Of a DNA stretch of 64,000 nucleotides, positions 35,245 through 44,286 are shown one piece after another (positions within the stretch are counted from its first letter, which is position 1; each line of letters begins with the position of its first letter). This stretch comes from Moritella marina ATCC 15381 (GTDB lineage Bacteria > Pseudomonadota > Gammaproteobacteria > Enterobacterales > Moritellaceae): assembly GCF_008931805.1 (NCBI RefSeq), contig NZ_CP044399.1, forward strand, positions 1,054,001 to 1,118,000. The letters run 5' to 3'. The position numbers and the translations under genes were made by a program. The notes under the pieces were generated by a model. That model did no database searches. It saw only the letters and a program-made list of their open reading frames with translations, and had not been told where the DNA came from.

Positions 35245-37389
35245 CTACCTCTGGGATGACTTTCCTATTGGTAATAATAGCTCAAATATCACGCCTTTAG
35301 GGCCTTGTTGGTTTTTTGCATTGACCTGGCCACAGTGGAAATCAGTGATTAATTTGACGATGTGCAACCCTAAACCAAGATGGGGTGTATCTGACTGCTG
35401 GCGATTAGAGACCATAGAGTCAAACAGTTGCGGAATATTATCACTGCTAAAATGTGGGCCTTGATTTTCAACGAGCAGTTGTAGTTGGTTGTCGAGTTTA
35501 TTAAGAGTGAAGCCTACTGGTTGATCGACAGGTGCATAATCAACCGCATTACTGATGAGTTTATCGAGTAATTGGACGATGAGCTCTGGCGCTAAATTTA
35601 TTGCGTAATTGTCTTTGTCAGTATGGCTCTTGTCGTAAGTTAATTTAAATTGATGGCTGCTATAAATTTGTCGGTAAGCATCAACCAACTCTTCTAACAT
35701 ATCGTCAAATGGTACAATTTGCCATTGCGCGTATTCAAAACTTTGCTCTAATTTAGTGGCTTCACTAAGGGCGTTTAATGTTTGGCTTAGACGGTTGGTC
35801 CCTTGCATTGCACGAGTCAGATATTTGCTTGCCTCTGGGTTTAAATTGGATAGTTCCAAATTTTCCAATGAGGTTCGTATAACCGCCACAGGGGTTTTCA
35901 ATTCATGAGACAATTTATCAGCCAGTGAAGCAAGATAGTCAGTGTACTTACCTTGGTTGACTGTTAATTGTTGCATTACACGAGATAAGTCCCCCAGCTC
36001 ATCTGGTAGTTTACTCGCGTCTGGTACGGACATAATCTTGCCATCGTTATCAATCGCATCACGGTAATTTTGTTTCATTTTGACGATTCGCCATGATAAC
36101 AGCGAGGCAAAAGTAAATAATACTGAAACGATGATGGCGATGATGGTAAACAGCAATATCAGCAGCTGGTTTAATGCCTTACTTGCTGACAGTAGGCTTT
36201 GTCGTGAGTCTTGTACGGCGACAAAATAGAATGGTTGGCCGTTAACGAGCATTGTTTTACTGTGTAGTTGTTTATTAATTGGCGAGTCTTGATACCAGGT
36301 TGTTTTCCCGAGTTGCGCAGGTGATAACCAACGACCTAAGCTTGTTGGTTCACGCCAATAAGGTAGCGAATCGGAGGTGAATAATTTGTTATAAATAGCG
36401 TTGCTAAACCAAGACGGGTCGACTTGGTTTTCATTCGTTTCTCTTTTTCTTTCTATCTCTATTTCGCTTTTATTTTCAGTTTCAGTTCTTGCATCAAGGG
36501 CATTCCACATTTGTTCTGCACTTAATTTCCCAATCAACCAATATTGGCTATTGAGTAAATATAAACTCAGGCCGGGTTGTTGGTAGGTCGCGAGTTGCTG
36601 GTTTAAGTCCAATGTTTCACGCACAAGGCTACGTTCGTAAGTTGAGCCGGGTTTAGATTTGAAATGTTGATTTAATTGCTGATCATTAAGGATAAGATCA
36701 AAACCTATAGCATCACTGGCTAAATTAATTGGTATTGCAATTTCTATCGTATAATGATCATCGCGCCATACCCATGAACCTGCATTTCGACTCGTGACTT
36801 GGCTGGTATTGTTCATCTCGACACGGCCAGAGCCTTGAGGCTTAATCTGCCAATGCGAAACCAGTCCCGTTTTATTGATACTGCGGATGTTAAGCTGATC
36901 GGCAGGGCGTTGCGGCTGAGTTGGATTATAATAATGTGGACGAAGAGCGCTCGTCTGAATAAAAATATAGAGTAATTTATCATTGGCTGCTAACTTAAAT
37001 TTAGCCGACGTCGGAGGTTCTTCAGCAAGGGGGGGTTTAGACTCGTCACGTTCAGGCATGTAGTCATAGCTATTAAGCTGAAACCAAGGGGTAGTAATAT
37101 TATCCCAATCGCTTTCTTCACCATCAAACCCATCCAATAACATTTTACTGTCGGTGAGGGGGGCATAATAGTTACCTTGATTGGTATTAAAATCACTGTA
37201 TTGCGATTGGTTTAGTTTGCGCTGAAGTTGCTCGGCCGCAGCGGTCATTTGTACGTCGAGCAATTGGCTATGACTTTGGCGTAAGCTAGTTTCTAAAATA
37301 CTGACACTTTGGCAACCAGCCCAAGGCAGTAATAACATTAAGCTGGCGACTAATAACAGCTGTGTTTTTAAACTGAAGTGAAATTTCAC
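35245..37389 (-). CDS. pdsS: sensor histidine kinase, dedicated sortase system (PdsS) type
   Basis: 714 residues. An N-terminal helix, a large periplasmic region (about 35-405) with a carbohydrate-binding-like section (LDGFDGEESDWDNI), a second helix at about 408-430, a HAMP-like linker, the HisKA box DKLSHELKTPVAVIR with the phosphorylated His, and a C-terminal ATPase with HLGLGLHIVKL. Length and periplasmic layout match the family called the proteobacterial dedicated sortase system histidine kinase. Start overlaps the regulator stop by four bases. No sortase or LPxTG target is in the window. Confidence 0.82.
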   Translation of the reverse strand: MKFHFSLKTQLLLVASLMLLLPWAGCQSVSILETSLRQSHSQLLDVQMTAAAEQLQRKLNQSQYSDFNTNQGNYYAPLTDSKMLLDGFDGEESDWDNITTPWFQLNSYDYMPERDESKPPLAEEPPTSAKFKLAANDKLLYIFIQTSALRPHYYNPTQPQRPADQLNIRSINKTGLVSHWQIKPQGSGRVEMNNTSQVTSRNAGSWVWRDDHYTIEIAIPINLASDAIGFDLILNDQQLNQHFKSKPGSTYERSLVRETLDLNQQLATYQQPGLSLYLLNSQYWLIGKLSAEQMWNALDARTETENKSEIEIERKRETNENQVDPSWFSNAIYNKLFTSDSLPYWREPTSLGRWLSPAQLGKTTWYQDSPINKQLHSKTMLVNGQPFYFVAVQDSRQSLLSASKALNQLLILLFTIIAIIVSVLFTFASLLSWRIVKMKQNYRDAIDNDGKIMSVPDASKLPDELGDLSRVMQQLTVNQGKYTDYLASLADKLSHELKTPVAVIRTSLENLELSNLNPEASKYLTRAMQGTNRLSQTLNALSEATKLEQSFEYAQWQIVPFDDMLEELVDAYRQIYSSHQFKLTYDKSHTDKDNYAINLAPELIVQLLDKLISNAVDYAPVDQPVGFTLNKLDNQLQLLVENQGPHFSSDNIPQLFDSMVSNRQQSDTPHLGLGLHIVKLITDFHCGQVNAKNQQGPKGVIFELLLPIGKSSQR

Positions 37390-38090
37390 TCAATAACCCA
37401 GCGATAACCCATACCATAAGCTGTTTTTATGGCGTTAAATTCACTATCTATATAACTGAATTTTTTACGTATACGCTTGATGTGTGTGGTGATGGTGTTG
37501 TTATCTAATACCACGTGTGCCGCATCCATGAGTTGATCTCTATTTTTAACTTGGCCGGGATATTTAGCCAGCGTATGCACAATCCAAAACTCGGTTAACG
37601 TTAGCATCACCGGTTGCTCTTGCCAGTATGTTTCAATACGCTCGACATTGATTCGCAGTAATCCTCGATTAAGTACTTGCTCGTCATTCGAGACGGGTTT
37701 TTTTAGTGCTTGAACACGACGAAACAGTGCGGACACACGGGCTAAAACTTGATGAATACTCACGTCTTTCGTTAGGTAGTCATCGGCGCCCAGACGCAAT
37801 GCTGATATTTCGTCAAGTTCGCTGTTTCGTGCGGTTAAAAATATAATCGGTAGGGTATCTGATAATTGGCGTAATGTGCGGCATAGCTCAAAACCACCCT
37901 CGTATTCATCTTGCAAGCCGACATCAATGATCGCCATATCTGGTAATGCGAGTGCAAAAGCGGCGAGTGCATCTTGGCGATTATGGAAAATTGAAACCCG
38001 GTAGCCGATCCGTTGTAATGCATCACGATAATTTTCTGCAATATTTATTTCGTCTTCAACGAGGGCAATGTGTAATTGTTGTTTAATCAT
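37386..38090 (-). CDS. pdsR: response regulator, dedicated sortase system (PdsR) type
   Basis: 234 residues. Receiver domain with acidic pair (VEDE), phosphorylated Asp in IIDVGLQDE, Thr in FLTARN and Lys in LTKD; then an OmpR-type winged helix ending in TITTHIKRIRKKFSYID and YGMGYRW. These features match the PdsR group. It should switch genes in response to PdsS. First gene of pdsR-pdsS-DUF2982. Its partner sortase is not here. Confidence 0.85.
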   Translation of the reverse strand: MIKQQLHIALVEDEINIAENYRDALQRIGYRVSIFHNRQDALAAFALALPDMAIIDVGLQDEYEGGFELCRTLRQLSDTLPIIFLTARNSELDEISALRLGADDYLTKDVSIHQVLARVSALFRRVQALKKPVSNDEQVLNRGLLRINVERIETYWQEQPVMLTLTEFWIVHTLAKYPGQVKNRDQLMDAAHVVLDNNTITTHIKRIRKKFSYIDSEFNAIKTAYGMGYRWVIE

Positions 38091-38210
38091 TCGGGCTGAC
38101 TCATTAATCGATAACAGGAGGTGCTGGGATGCAGTCCTATGTTATCAAGGATGAAAATATTAATACAGCTTTTAGAAAGGCTGTCGATATTCTCACCCTT
38201 GTTAATGGTA

Positions 38211-38876
38211 TTAGTTAGCTGGTGGTTCGCTAATGTACGTTAACTGTTGTGATTGTAATTCAGGTTTAGCAATAATTTCACGCAAGTTAAGCAGGGTATA
38301 ATAGGGTGTATCAACAACCGTTGATGCGGCAAGCATACTTGGAAGGTTACCTGCTGGGTCGAGGAATAATTGATAGCTTACTTCAACAACACCATTATCC
38401 ATCGGGGTAAAGGTCCATGTACCGTCAAGCTCTTTAACGCGGATATAATCATCATCATTAGCCACTTTATCAAATGCAGATGAGAGGGAGATCGTGACAG
38501 CGTAGTTGTCTTTATCTTGAATTGTTTCACTATAGACGACAAGATCACGGTCGGTTACCGGCCAAGGTGCCTTATTAATGCTATAAGACGTTTTTTGCGT
38601 GGCTGATGTTTCTCCAACGAATTCAAATTTCACACAGTTATGCATCCATTCACATGCTAACTCGGCATTGTCGAGCAAAGCAACAAAGGGCGTGACTCGT
38701 GACTTTATATGGGTTACGCCTTTGAACTCTTTAAATTCGCTATCACTGTTCGGTTTTAAACGGGTATATACTTTAATATCATTGTCTTCATCATATTTTT
38801 CTAATTCCCATTCGGATGCGGAGACGCTTGTACTACTAAGTAATATGGTCATTAGTAATAATATGTAATATTTCAT
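38211..38876 (-). CDS. exported START-domain protein
   Basis: 221 residues. Signal peptide (YYILLLMTILLSSTSVSA), then a START/SRPBCC lipid-binding fold: WELEKYDEDNDIKVYTR, the WMHNC stretch, INKAPWPVTDRDLVVYS and the final YYTLLNLREII. Such bacterial START proteins bind a hydrophobic ligand in the periplasm. Ligand unknown. Single gene upstream of pdsR on the same strand, 120 bases apart. Confidence 0.85.
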   Translation of the reverse strand: MKYYILLLMTILLSSTSVSASEWELEKYDEDNDIKVYTRLKPNSDSEFKEFKGVTHIKSRVTPFVALLDNAELACEWMHNCVKFEFVGETSATQKTSYSINKAPWPVTDRDLVVYSETIQDKDNYAVTISLSSAFDKVANDDDYIRVKELDGTWTFTPMDNGVVEVSYQLFLDPAGNLPSMLAASTVVDTPYYTLLNLREIIAKPELQSQQLTYISEPPAN

Positions 38877-39093
38877 TTGGATTTCCCTGTCAAATAATAA
38901 GCTAAATAAAAAGACAGTATTACATATTGATTTATATTTGAATTGGCCACAATGACATATTGTGATGTAGACTTGAGTTTAATGTAATAAAAACAAGGGT
39001 GTAAGGTGTAATTTAGAGGGCAGCGCAGCAAGGATATGTAACTGCTGCACTGGCTTATTGTTGTAAACTCTTTATTGTAAAATTGGCGTCGTG

Positions 39094-40134
39094 TTAAGCG
39101 ACTTCTGCTTGTCTTATCCAACGTAAATGGTTGTTACGTTTTCTTTCAACGATACCAAACGATAAGAATTCTTCAAACGCGATGTCTACTTCTTCTAGTG
39201 TTAAATCGAGGGTTTCTGCTATGTGCTTTTTAGAACATTTTAAATCTTGTGCTTGTGCAGCCTGTAAAATATACGACGAGCTGACAGACATCTGTTTCTC
39301 AATCAATAATTTCTGTTCTAATTGAGCAGGTGCTTCAATCTCGATATAGCTTTGTGTTGCTAACAAGCGTAAGTGTTCAGCTTTATCGGCTTTTTCTTGT
39401 TCTTTTTTACGTTTAATCGAATGACGGAAACGTAATTCCTCACCGATTAAGCCCACAAAAAAGGCCGCGAATATATCCAACAATACCGATAAAAAGATAA
39501 CTAACCAAGATTGGGCATTTTCAGTCGTGGTATTAAGGATCTTAGCAAGGCTTGCAATCAAGCTAATCACTGAGCCATTTTCAGCAACAGGCACACTATC
39601 ACGCTCAATTCTAAGCTGTGTTTGTTTTTCACGCAGCACTTGGTTTTCTTTTTGGATGCGCGTTACCCCAAGCGAAATCATTTTTAATTCGAGGTATTTA
39701 TCTGCGGCTTTATTATTTAGCGCGATTTCATCGTCGATAGCGCGTATTTGCTGATTAACCGCATTTACCTTACTTTCACGTTTATCAACATATTGCTGTG
39801 CTACGTTCGTTGCACTGTTGATACCACCGATACTACCACCGATTGAAATGATGGCCAGAATACAGTAGAACCCTAGGGCAATGATGGCAGCGTGAAATGC
39901 TTTACGGGCGATTCGCTCACCGAATTCATACCAAGCAAAGAATTTACCTAATTCGAAGATGACCGCTAAACTACCGAATAAGATTTGCATCAGTAATTTA
40001 TCGTGAATGGATAAAAATAAGAGCAATGAAAATATGACGGATGCAGCAATGGCAGCGCCAGTAAAAGCATACAAGCTGCACATTGCAAGGGTGCCTTTAG
40101 GGCGGCGCGTATAGGTTAACGAAGAATTATGCAT
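39094..40134 (-). CDS. membrane coiled-coil protein with C-terminal winged-helix-like tail
   Basis: 346 residues. Three helices near the N-terminus (about 17-41, 50-68 and 83-106), a coiled coil (about 115-180), a fourth helix (about 208-232), then a charged linker and a C-terminal domain that looks like a small winged helix (SKKHIAETLDLTLEEVDIAFEEFLSFGIVERK). The tail would face the cytoplasm, so this could be a membrane-bound regulator. No family recognised. Alone on the minus strand between a START gene and lpxR. Confidence 0.6.
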   Translation of the reverse strand: MHNSSLTYTRRPKGTLAMCSLYAFTGAAIAASVIFSLLLFLSIHDKLLMQILFGSLAVIFELGKFFAWYEFGERIARKAFHAAIIALGFYCILAIISIGGSIGGINSATNVAQQYVDKRESKVNAVNQQIRAIDDEIALNNKAADKYLELKMISLGVTRIQKENQVLREKQTQLRIERDSVPVAENGSVISLIASLAKILNTTTENAQSWLVIFLSVLLDIFAAFFVGLIGEELRFRHSIKRKKEQEKADKAEHLRLLATQSYIEIEAPAQLEQKLLIEKQMSVSSSYILQAAQAQDLKCSKKHIAETLDLTLEEVDIAFEEFLSFGIVERKRNNHLRWIRQAEVA

Positions 40135-40264
40135 GTAAATATATCTTAAAGGCAGAAAAGTAACTAATTTGCAAGCATGTTAACACGGTAAATTAGTAAC
40201 ATATATCTACTTTCTAGTATTTTTATAAATGTGCACAATTCATACATGATAGAATAAAGTTTCG

Positions 40265-41224
40265 CTAAAACTGCCAGAATAATCCCAGGCTACCGACAAT
40301 ATATTCCTCATGTTTATCTTCTTCAAAGTCCGGACTCATCGCGACCACACTGAATTTGATGCCGACGTTATGATAATAAGCGAGCAAGCCTGCAGCAAGC
40401 GTACCTTGTAAGTTATTTAACGTGACTTCAGGGACGACATCGGGCGTATCGCCTTCGATGGTTATATCATTAAAGCGATAACGTACTTCAGCAGTGGCAT
40501 AGAGCATGATACCAGAACTATTTGGCGCTAATAACATGCCTTGTAAGCGGTGAGGGTGCAGACTTAGGTTGTTATAATTTGCCCCTAAATCAACCCCCCA
40601 GCGTACTGTGCTACCAAACGCTGCTTCACTTTGATAATTACCCACTGCCAGACGTTGATAAACAGATAGATCCGATTCACCAATAAGCATGAGCGGACGA
40701 CCTATGAGCTGATCTGCTTCTGCTGTCACTTGGTAAACAAGCTCGTCTTCAACTTGATTGTCCCAGCCCTGTGGTGTGGTGGCATCGATTAATTCATGAA
40801 TATATTTCTGTGTATCTCCGGCTCTTGATTGTTCACCAACAGCGCCGAATAATAATGACAGGCGATAAGAACTCACCGTACTGTAACCTAGGACACTGGC
40901 TTCGCCAAATAACAAACCCGCATACGGGCGTTCGTCAGGTTGAGGCGTTGTTTGTGAAATATCACTTGGTGTCCACATTTGCTGACCAAACTGATAATTT
41001 ACGGCATATTTAAGGGCATTCGGATCGAACGCTGTCAAAGTTTGCCAAAATTGATTATTTAAAGCGGGTGCTTCTGAGGTGTAATTGAGAAATACGGCAT
41101 TAGTATAATTGCCATCTTCATCTGAGATCACATCATTATGCATACCAAATAACCAGCCGCTGGCAAAGCTCTGACTCAGTGGACTGAAAGCCAATAAAAT
41201 AATGCTGCATAACTTAAAGCGCAT
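40265..41224 (-). CDS. LpxR-like lipid A 3'-O-deacylase
   Basis: 319 residues with a signal peptide ending near SFA. DUF2219/LpxR motifs are seen: HNDVISDEDGNYTNAV (Asn-Asp pair of the active site), TPSDIS with DERPYAGLLFG, and the catalytic region YIHELIDATTPQGWDNQ with the active-site His. It ends in a C-terminal Phe, typical for an outer-membrane barrel. It should remove an acyl chain from lipid A at the cell surface. It is divergent from another barrel gene. Confidence 0.86.
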   Translation of the reverse strand: MRFKLCSIILLAFSPLSQSFASGWLFGMHNDVISDEDGNYTNAVFLNYTSEAPALNNQFWQTLTAFDPNALKYAVNYQFGQQMWTPSDISQTTPQPDERPYAGLLFGEASVLGYSTVSSYRLSLLFGAVGEQSRAGDTQKYIHELIDATTPQGWDNQVEDELVYQVTAEADQLIGRPLMLIGESDLSVYQRLAVGNYQSEAAFGSTVRWGVDLGANYNNLSLHPHRLQGMLLAPNSSGIMLYATAEVRYRFNDITIEGDTPDVVPEVTLNNLQGTLAAGLLAYYHNVGIKFSVVAMSPDFEEDKHEEYIVGSLGLFWQF

Positions 41225-41536
41225 GGTGTTTCCTTTGTGTCATTTTTACGTCGATATTGTAATAATTTGCTATTAATAACCTCTAGCATTAATTGTGCCA
41301 TAATTTTTATTTATTAAGTGATTTAATGCTTAGTTTTATATCGGCCTCATGCTTTTTGGCTATTGACTGCTAATTGTAAGTACTGAGGAAGTATGGTTTT
41401 TTATAAATTAATTGCTTCGTATAACCATACAAAGACATACTCATTAAGAACGTATATTTATTAAGTATAAAGAGGCAACAAGGATCGTTGTTTATTACTT
41501 CGCCCTAGTGACTGGTTTCTTTGATGGGGAATAAAA
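41225..41536. other. intergenic region between two outer-membrane genes
   Basis: About 310 bases for two divergent promoters. One inverted repeat (GTATGGTT at 41391-41398 with AACCATAC at 41423-41430) could be an operator or leader hairpin. Nothing else stands out. Confidence 0.45.
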
Positions 41537-42748
41537 TTGAAATCATTAATCAAATGCTGCGGGCTAATTACCTTCGGCTTTATGACGTCGAGCGTTATTA
41601 CACATGTTAACGCTGAAATAAAAGTAAAGGGAAGTGCAAGCTTGGAGCAACGCATATTCTTAGATCGTCCAGACCCTCTCACACAACCGATTGGTAATAG
41701 TTATCCTTACCCGGTTTATCATCAAGTTTCTGTGGCATTATCACCACACGTAGAAGCGTCATCTCAACGTAACAATATGGTGTATACCGCACATCCATTT
41801 CTACGTTTTGATGAACGAGATAGTGAACGCACCCATGTTGATTTTAGAGAACTGAAGGCCGCAGTCGTTACTAAAAAATGGCAGGCATCTATCGGTTTTG
41901 ATCAAGTACATTGGGGGGTTATGGAGAATCATCATTTAGTCGATATCGTTAACCAAACGGACTATAACGAATCTCCTAATGGGGATGATAAGTTAGGCCA
42001 GCCTATGTTTAGGCTAGGTGTGAATATTAAAGATGCTTTACTTGAAGCAATGATATTGATTGGTTATCGTGAACCAAGCACGCCGACACCCGGAGCTCGT
42101 TTTAGTTTTGGGGTTGATTATCGTTATGAATATGAAGGTTGGGGCGAGGAGTACCACCCAGATCTGGCATTACGTTATAGTAAAAAGGTCAGGAATATCG
42201 ATGTGGGTGTGGGCTATTTTGGAGGTCATTCAAGGACGCCTGAATTAGTAACTCAAGCTGTCGGAGATCCTGTCTGGAAAGTGAACTTGATTGATCAATT
42301 ATCCGTTGATGTAAAAGCTGACTTGAATAGAATCGAATTAAAAGCGGAAATACTTTATAAGGTCGTTGGCGATCAATCGACACGCGCGATGGTGCTCGGT
42401 TCTGAGTTTAAGCTAATCCAAAATCAAAATATTTCGGTTAACTTATTAGCTGAATACAGTTGGGATGAACATGGTAAAAATGCATTTGATAATAGCTTTC
42501 AGAATGACATCTTTGCCGGGGTAAGGTTCACCTTGAATGGTTTAAATGATAGTGAAATACTTATTGGCCATAATTATGATTTTGATTTTGGCTCTCAGCA
42601 TGGCTCTGTTCAGGCTAAAGTAAATGTGACTAAAGCGCTATCTGTTGGTGTCGAAGGTTGGTGGTTCAATGTCAGTGATGACGATTATGCTAACAAGGCG
42701 TTTAATGATGATAATATGATCCAACTTACTGGCTATTATAATTTTTAA
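41537..42748 (+). CDS. outer-membrane beta-barrel protein
   Basis: 403 residues. Signal peptide (LIKCCGLITFGFMTSSVITHVNA), then alternating strands ending in a C-terminal Phe (IQLTGYYNF), the BAM signal. The mature part has aromatic girdle residues (WGVMENHHLVDIVNQTDYNES) similar to small alginate-export or DUF1302-like porins, but I cannot name the family. ATG 41537 follows GGGGAATAAA. It is divergent from the LpxR-like gene. Probable porin or channel. Confidence 0.7.
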   Translation: MKSLIKCCGLITFGFMTSSVITHVNAEIKVKGSASLEQRIFLDRPDPLTQPIGNSYPYPVYHQVSVALSPHVEASSQRNNMVYTAHPFLRFDERDSERTHVDFRELKAAVVTKKWQASIGFDQVHWGVMENHHLVDIVNQTDYNESPNGDDKLGQPMFRLGVNIKDALLEAMILIGYREPSTPTPGARFSFGVDYRYEYEGWGEEYHPDLALRYSKKVRNIDVGVGYFGGHSRTPELVTQAVGDPVWKVNLIDQLSVDVKADLNRIELKAEILYKVVGDQSTRAMVLGSEFKLIQNQNISVNLLAEYSWDEHGKNAFDNSFQNDIFAGVRFTLNGLNDSEILIGHNYDFDFGSQHGSVQAKVNVTKALSVGVEGWWFNVSDDDYANKAFNDDNMIQLTGYYNF

Positions 42749-42867
42749 TTTGTACTGTTTAATCCGTACTTTTTAATCAGTCATGTCGGGTACTGTTAAT
42801 CCGCTTTTTTTTCGGTTATTCTGACCACTTAGTTGTAGATAAAATTAATCGTATAAAAGGATTTTAG

Positions 42868-43149
42868 ATGTTTAAGATAAATCAGTATTTTGATGGTCAA
42901 GTTGCTTCAATTGGATTTCAAGAAGCGGACAAAGAAGCCAGTGTTGGTGTGATGGCTGTGGGTGAGTATGAATTTGGCACTGCATTAGCTGAAGTGATGA
43001 TTGTTATTACGGGTGCCCTAACGGTGTTATTGCCTGGACAAGTTGAATGGCAAACATTTAATGCAGGTGAACAATTTAACGTACCAGCCGACAGTAAATT
43101 TCAAGTTAAAGTCGCGCAAGAAACCGCTTATCTTTGTCAGTACGGTTAA
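42868..43149 (+). CDS. ppnP: pyrimidine/purine nucleoside phosphorylase
   Basis: 93 residues, the PpnP (YaiE) length. The small cupin carries [17 protein letters not shown] and [33 protein letters not shown] and the final YLCQYG. It splits nucleosides with phosphate into base and ribose 1-phosphate. Single gene, closed by a strong terminator. Confidence 0.93.
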   Translation: MFKINQYFDGQVASIGFQEADKEASVGVMAVGEYEFGTALAEVMIVITGALTVLLPGQVEWQTFNAGEQFNVPADSKFQVKVAQETAYLCQYG

Positions 43150-43170
43150 TCGCTAAATACAGTATCAATG

Positions 43171-43211
43171 AAAAGGGGAGAATAAACATCGCGTTTATTC
43201 TCCCCTTTTAG
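43171..43211. terminator. bidirectional terminator after ppnP
   Basis: A perfect 17-bp stem (arms start AAAAGGGGAG and end CTCCCCTTTT) with a 5-base loop between ppnP and the convergent DUF1244 gene. Confidence 0.88.
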
Positions 43212-43249
43212 TATTCACAGAGAGCTTGGTATTCCCTCAATGCTAAATG

Positions 43250-43558
43250 CTATTTTTTAGGTTTCGCATTAAACGCAGCAAGTTGTTCTTCAGTTGCTGG
43301 CAGTTGATGGTTAGCTTTCCATTCAGTATACGTCATACCGTAGATACGTTCTCTTGCTTGATCGTCAGATACGTCTAATTCCAGCTCATCTGCTGCAGAC
43401 TTATACCATTTACCTAAGCAATTTCGGCAAAAATCAGCAAGGATCATTAAATCTATATTTTGAACTTGCTTATTATCGTCCAAATGCGCTAACAAACGTT
43501 GTAATACTTTCGCGTCCAATTGGTCTTGCTGAGCTTGAGTTAATTCTGCTTTACTCAT
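43250..43558 (-). CDS. DUF1244 family protein
   Basis: 102 residues. The DUF1244 signature is complete: DFCRNCLGKWY at about 43-53 (two conserved Cys), RERIYGMTYTEWK and ATEEQ. Members are small, widely kept in marine proteobacteria and of unknown function; the Cys pair may bind metal. It follows dsbB by 13 bases on the same strand, so co-transcribed. Confidence 0.9.
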   Translation of the reverse strand: MSKAELTQAQQDQLDAKVLQRLLAHLDDNKQVQNIDLMILADFCRNCLGKWYKSAADELELDVSDDQARERIYGMTYTEWKANHQLPATEEQLAAFNAKPKK

Positions 43559-43571
43559 TATTCTATCCTTG

Positions 43572-44096
43572 TTATTTGGTCGGCTTGATTAGGCCAATAA
43601 TATGGCAACTAAATACAATCACTGCAACTGTTAAATAAATGGCAGAGGTTACAATTAACCATTGTGGCATTGTATATGATAAGAACTGCCAGCTAATTTC
43701 GTCACAAAAGCCCGTTGGATTGAACATCCATGGTGCCCATTCATGCAATGGCGCCCAGCTTGGGAAGTTAGGGAAGAAGTCACATGTCGAAAACGGTGAT
43801 GGGTTAAGCTGAATATCCACGTGTTCCATGGAAATGCGTAAACTGTAGATAGCGCTGACAAACCATAATGCAAAACCACTAAAACGTATGAATGGATTAG
43901 CTGGAGCAATTGCACCCACTAAGCCAGCTAAAATAATGCCCATTATCGTGACACGTTCATAAACGCATAATACGCACGGGCTGAGTTCCATTACATACTG
44001 GAAGAAAAGGGCTGATGCTTCTAACCCCATGCCGGTAAGTGCGAGTAAAACCCAAGGTAGGCGCTGTTTCGGTAGGTTAGAAATAAACTGGTACAT
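43572..44096 (-). CDS. dsbB: disulphide bond formation protein B
   Basis: 174 residues with four helices. The periplasmic pairs are CVLC at 41-44 and single Cys residues in FSTCDFFP and GFCDE. DsbB reoxidises DsbA and passes electrons to quinone. The order with nhaB and fadR is the one found in E. coli and vibrios. It is followed by DUF1244. Confidence 0.94.
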   Translation of the reverse strand: MYQFISNLPKQRLPWVLLALTGMGLEASALFFQYVMELSPCVLCVYERVTIMGIILAGLVGAIAPANPFIRFSGFALWFVSAIYSLRISMEHVDIQLNPSPFSTCDFFPNFPSWAPLHEWAPWMFNPTGFCDEISWQFLSYTMPQWLIVTSAIYLTVAVIVFSCHIIGLIKPTK

Positions 44097-44222
44097 ATAT
44101 TATCTCAAGTAAATTTAATTTATTACTTGCTGTTATATCATATTGTTAGTTTTGATATTGTCGCAAGAGTGTAAAACTATGTAAGAATAAAACTTATCTC
44201 AGTATTAATTGACATCAAGCAT

Positions 44223-44252
44223 AAAAAAAACGCCGCGTATAGCGACGTTTTT
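44223..44252 (-). terminator. terminator after nhaB
   Basis: Stem with one mismatch (AACGCCGC / GCGACGTT) and, on the minus strand, a run of T beyond it. 35 bases after the nhaB stop. Confidence 0.75.
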
Positions 44253-44286
44253 AAACCGAAGATTTAATTATCGGTGTGCTGTGTAG

